DNA of 7,285 bases from Flavobacterium sp. (GTDB lineage: Bacteria; Bacteroidota; Bacteroidia; Flavobacteriales; Flavobacteriaceae): the NCBI GenBank assembly GCA_017989775.1, contig JAGNPF010000067.1, positions 1 to 7,285 on the forward strand, written 5' to 3'. Position numbers and translations under genes: made by a program. The notes under the pieces are model-generated. The model did not search any database. It was not told the origin of the DNA and saw only the letters and a list, made by a program, of their open reading frames with translations. Of the stretch, positions 7,259-7,285 are shown piece by piece. Numbering within the stretch: position 1 is the stretch's first letter; every line of letters starts with the position of its first letter.

Positions 7259-7285
7259 ACTTTTTAGTAGGTAATAATTTTGTGG

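Noticed and set aside
7272..7282. TAATTTTG on the plus strand near the right edge
   Set aside because: It points into gldJ from the wrong strand and there is no gene on that strand; nothing usable as a gldJ promoter is visible in the 27 bases upstream of its start.

Overview
The window looks like a chromosome segment of a gliding member of the Flavobacteriaceae (Bacteroidota), close to Flavobacterium. The grounds are a gldJ gliding-motility gene, a SusC/RagA-type TonB-dependent receptor, AT-rich DNA, A-rich start regions without a clear Shine-Dalgarno sequence, and a TAnnTTTG-type promoter candidate. All intact genes read on the minus strand, so the order of transcription is right to left.

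Right part (4181-7258): gldJ, a lipoprotein of gliding motility and type IX secretion, is followed by murF, the enzyme that adds the D-Ala-D-Ala dipeptide to the peptidoglycan precursor. A strong intrinsic terminator fills the short gap between them. The longest murF reading frame starts at the edge of that hairpin, so the start chosen here is the internal ATG at 5518. A second strong terminator follows murF.

Middle (3252-4180): almost 1 kb without an intact gene. From right to left it holds an ATTAAG/CTTAAT-rich inverted-repeat element, a plus-strand reading frame that looks like the decayed C-terminal DNA-binding end of a SusR-like (LuxR-type helix-turn-helix) regulator, a 25-bp near-perfect palindrome, a pair of imperfect direct repeats, and a Bacteroidota-type promoter candidate with a long AT-rich leader for the receptor gene.

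Left part (1-3251): a complete SusC-like receptor of 1072 residues, then after 18 bases the first codons of a further gene, probably its SusD-like surface lipoprotein partner. The left half is thus the start of a nutrient-uptake (probably glycan) locus placed beside core cell-wall and motility genes. Its substrate cannot be read from this window.

Most of the window is ordinary. The parts worth a second look are the regulator relic with the operator-like repeats beside it, the dispersed-repeat candidate, and the terminator that appears to sit in the murF leader. I saw no evidence of a wholly new system.
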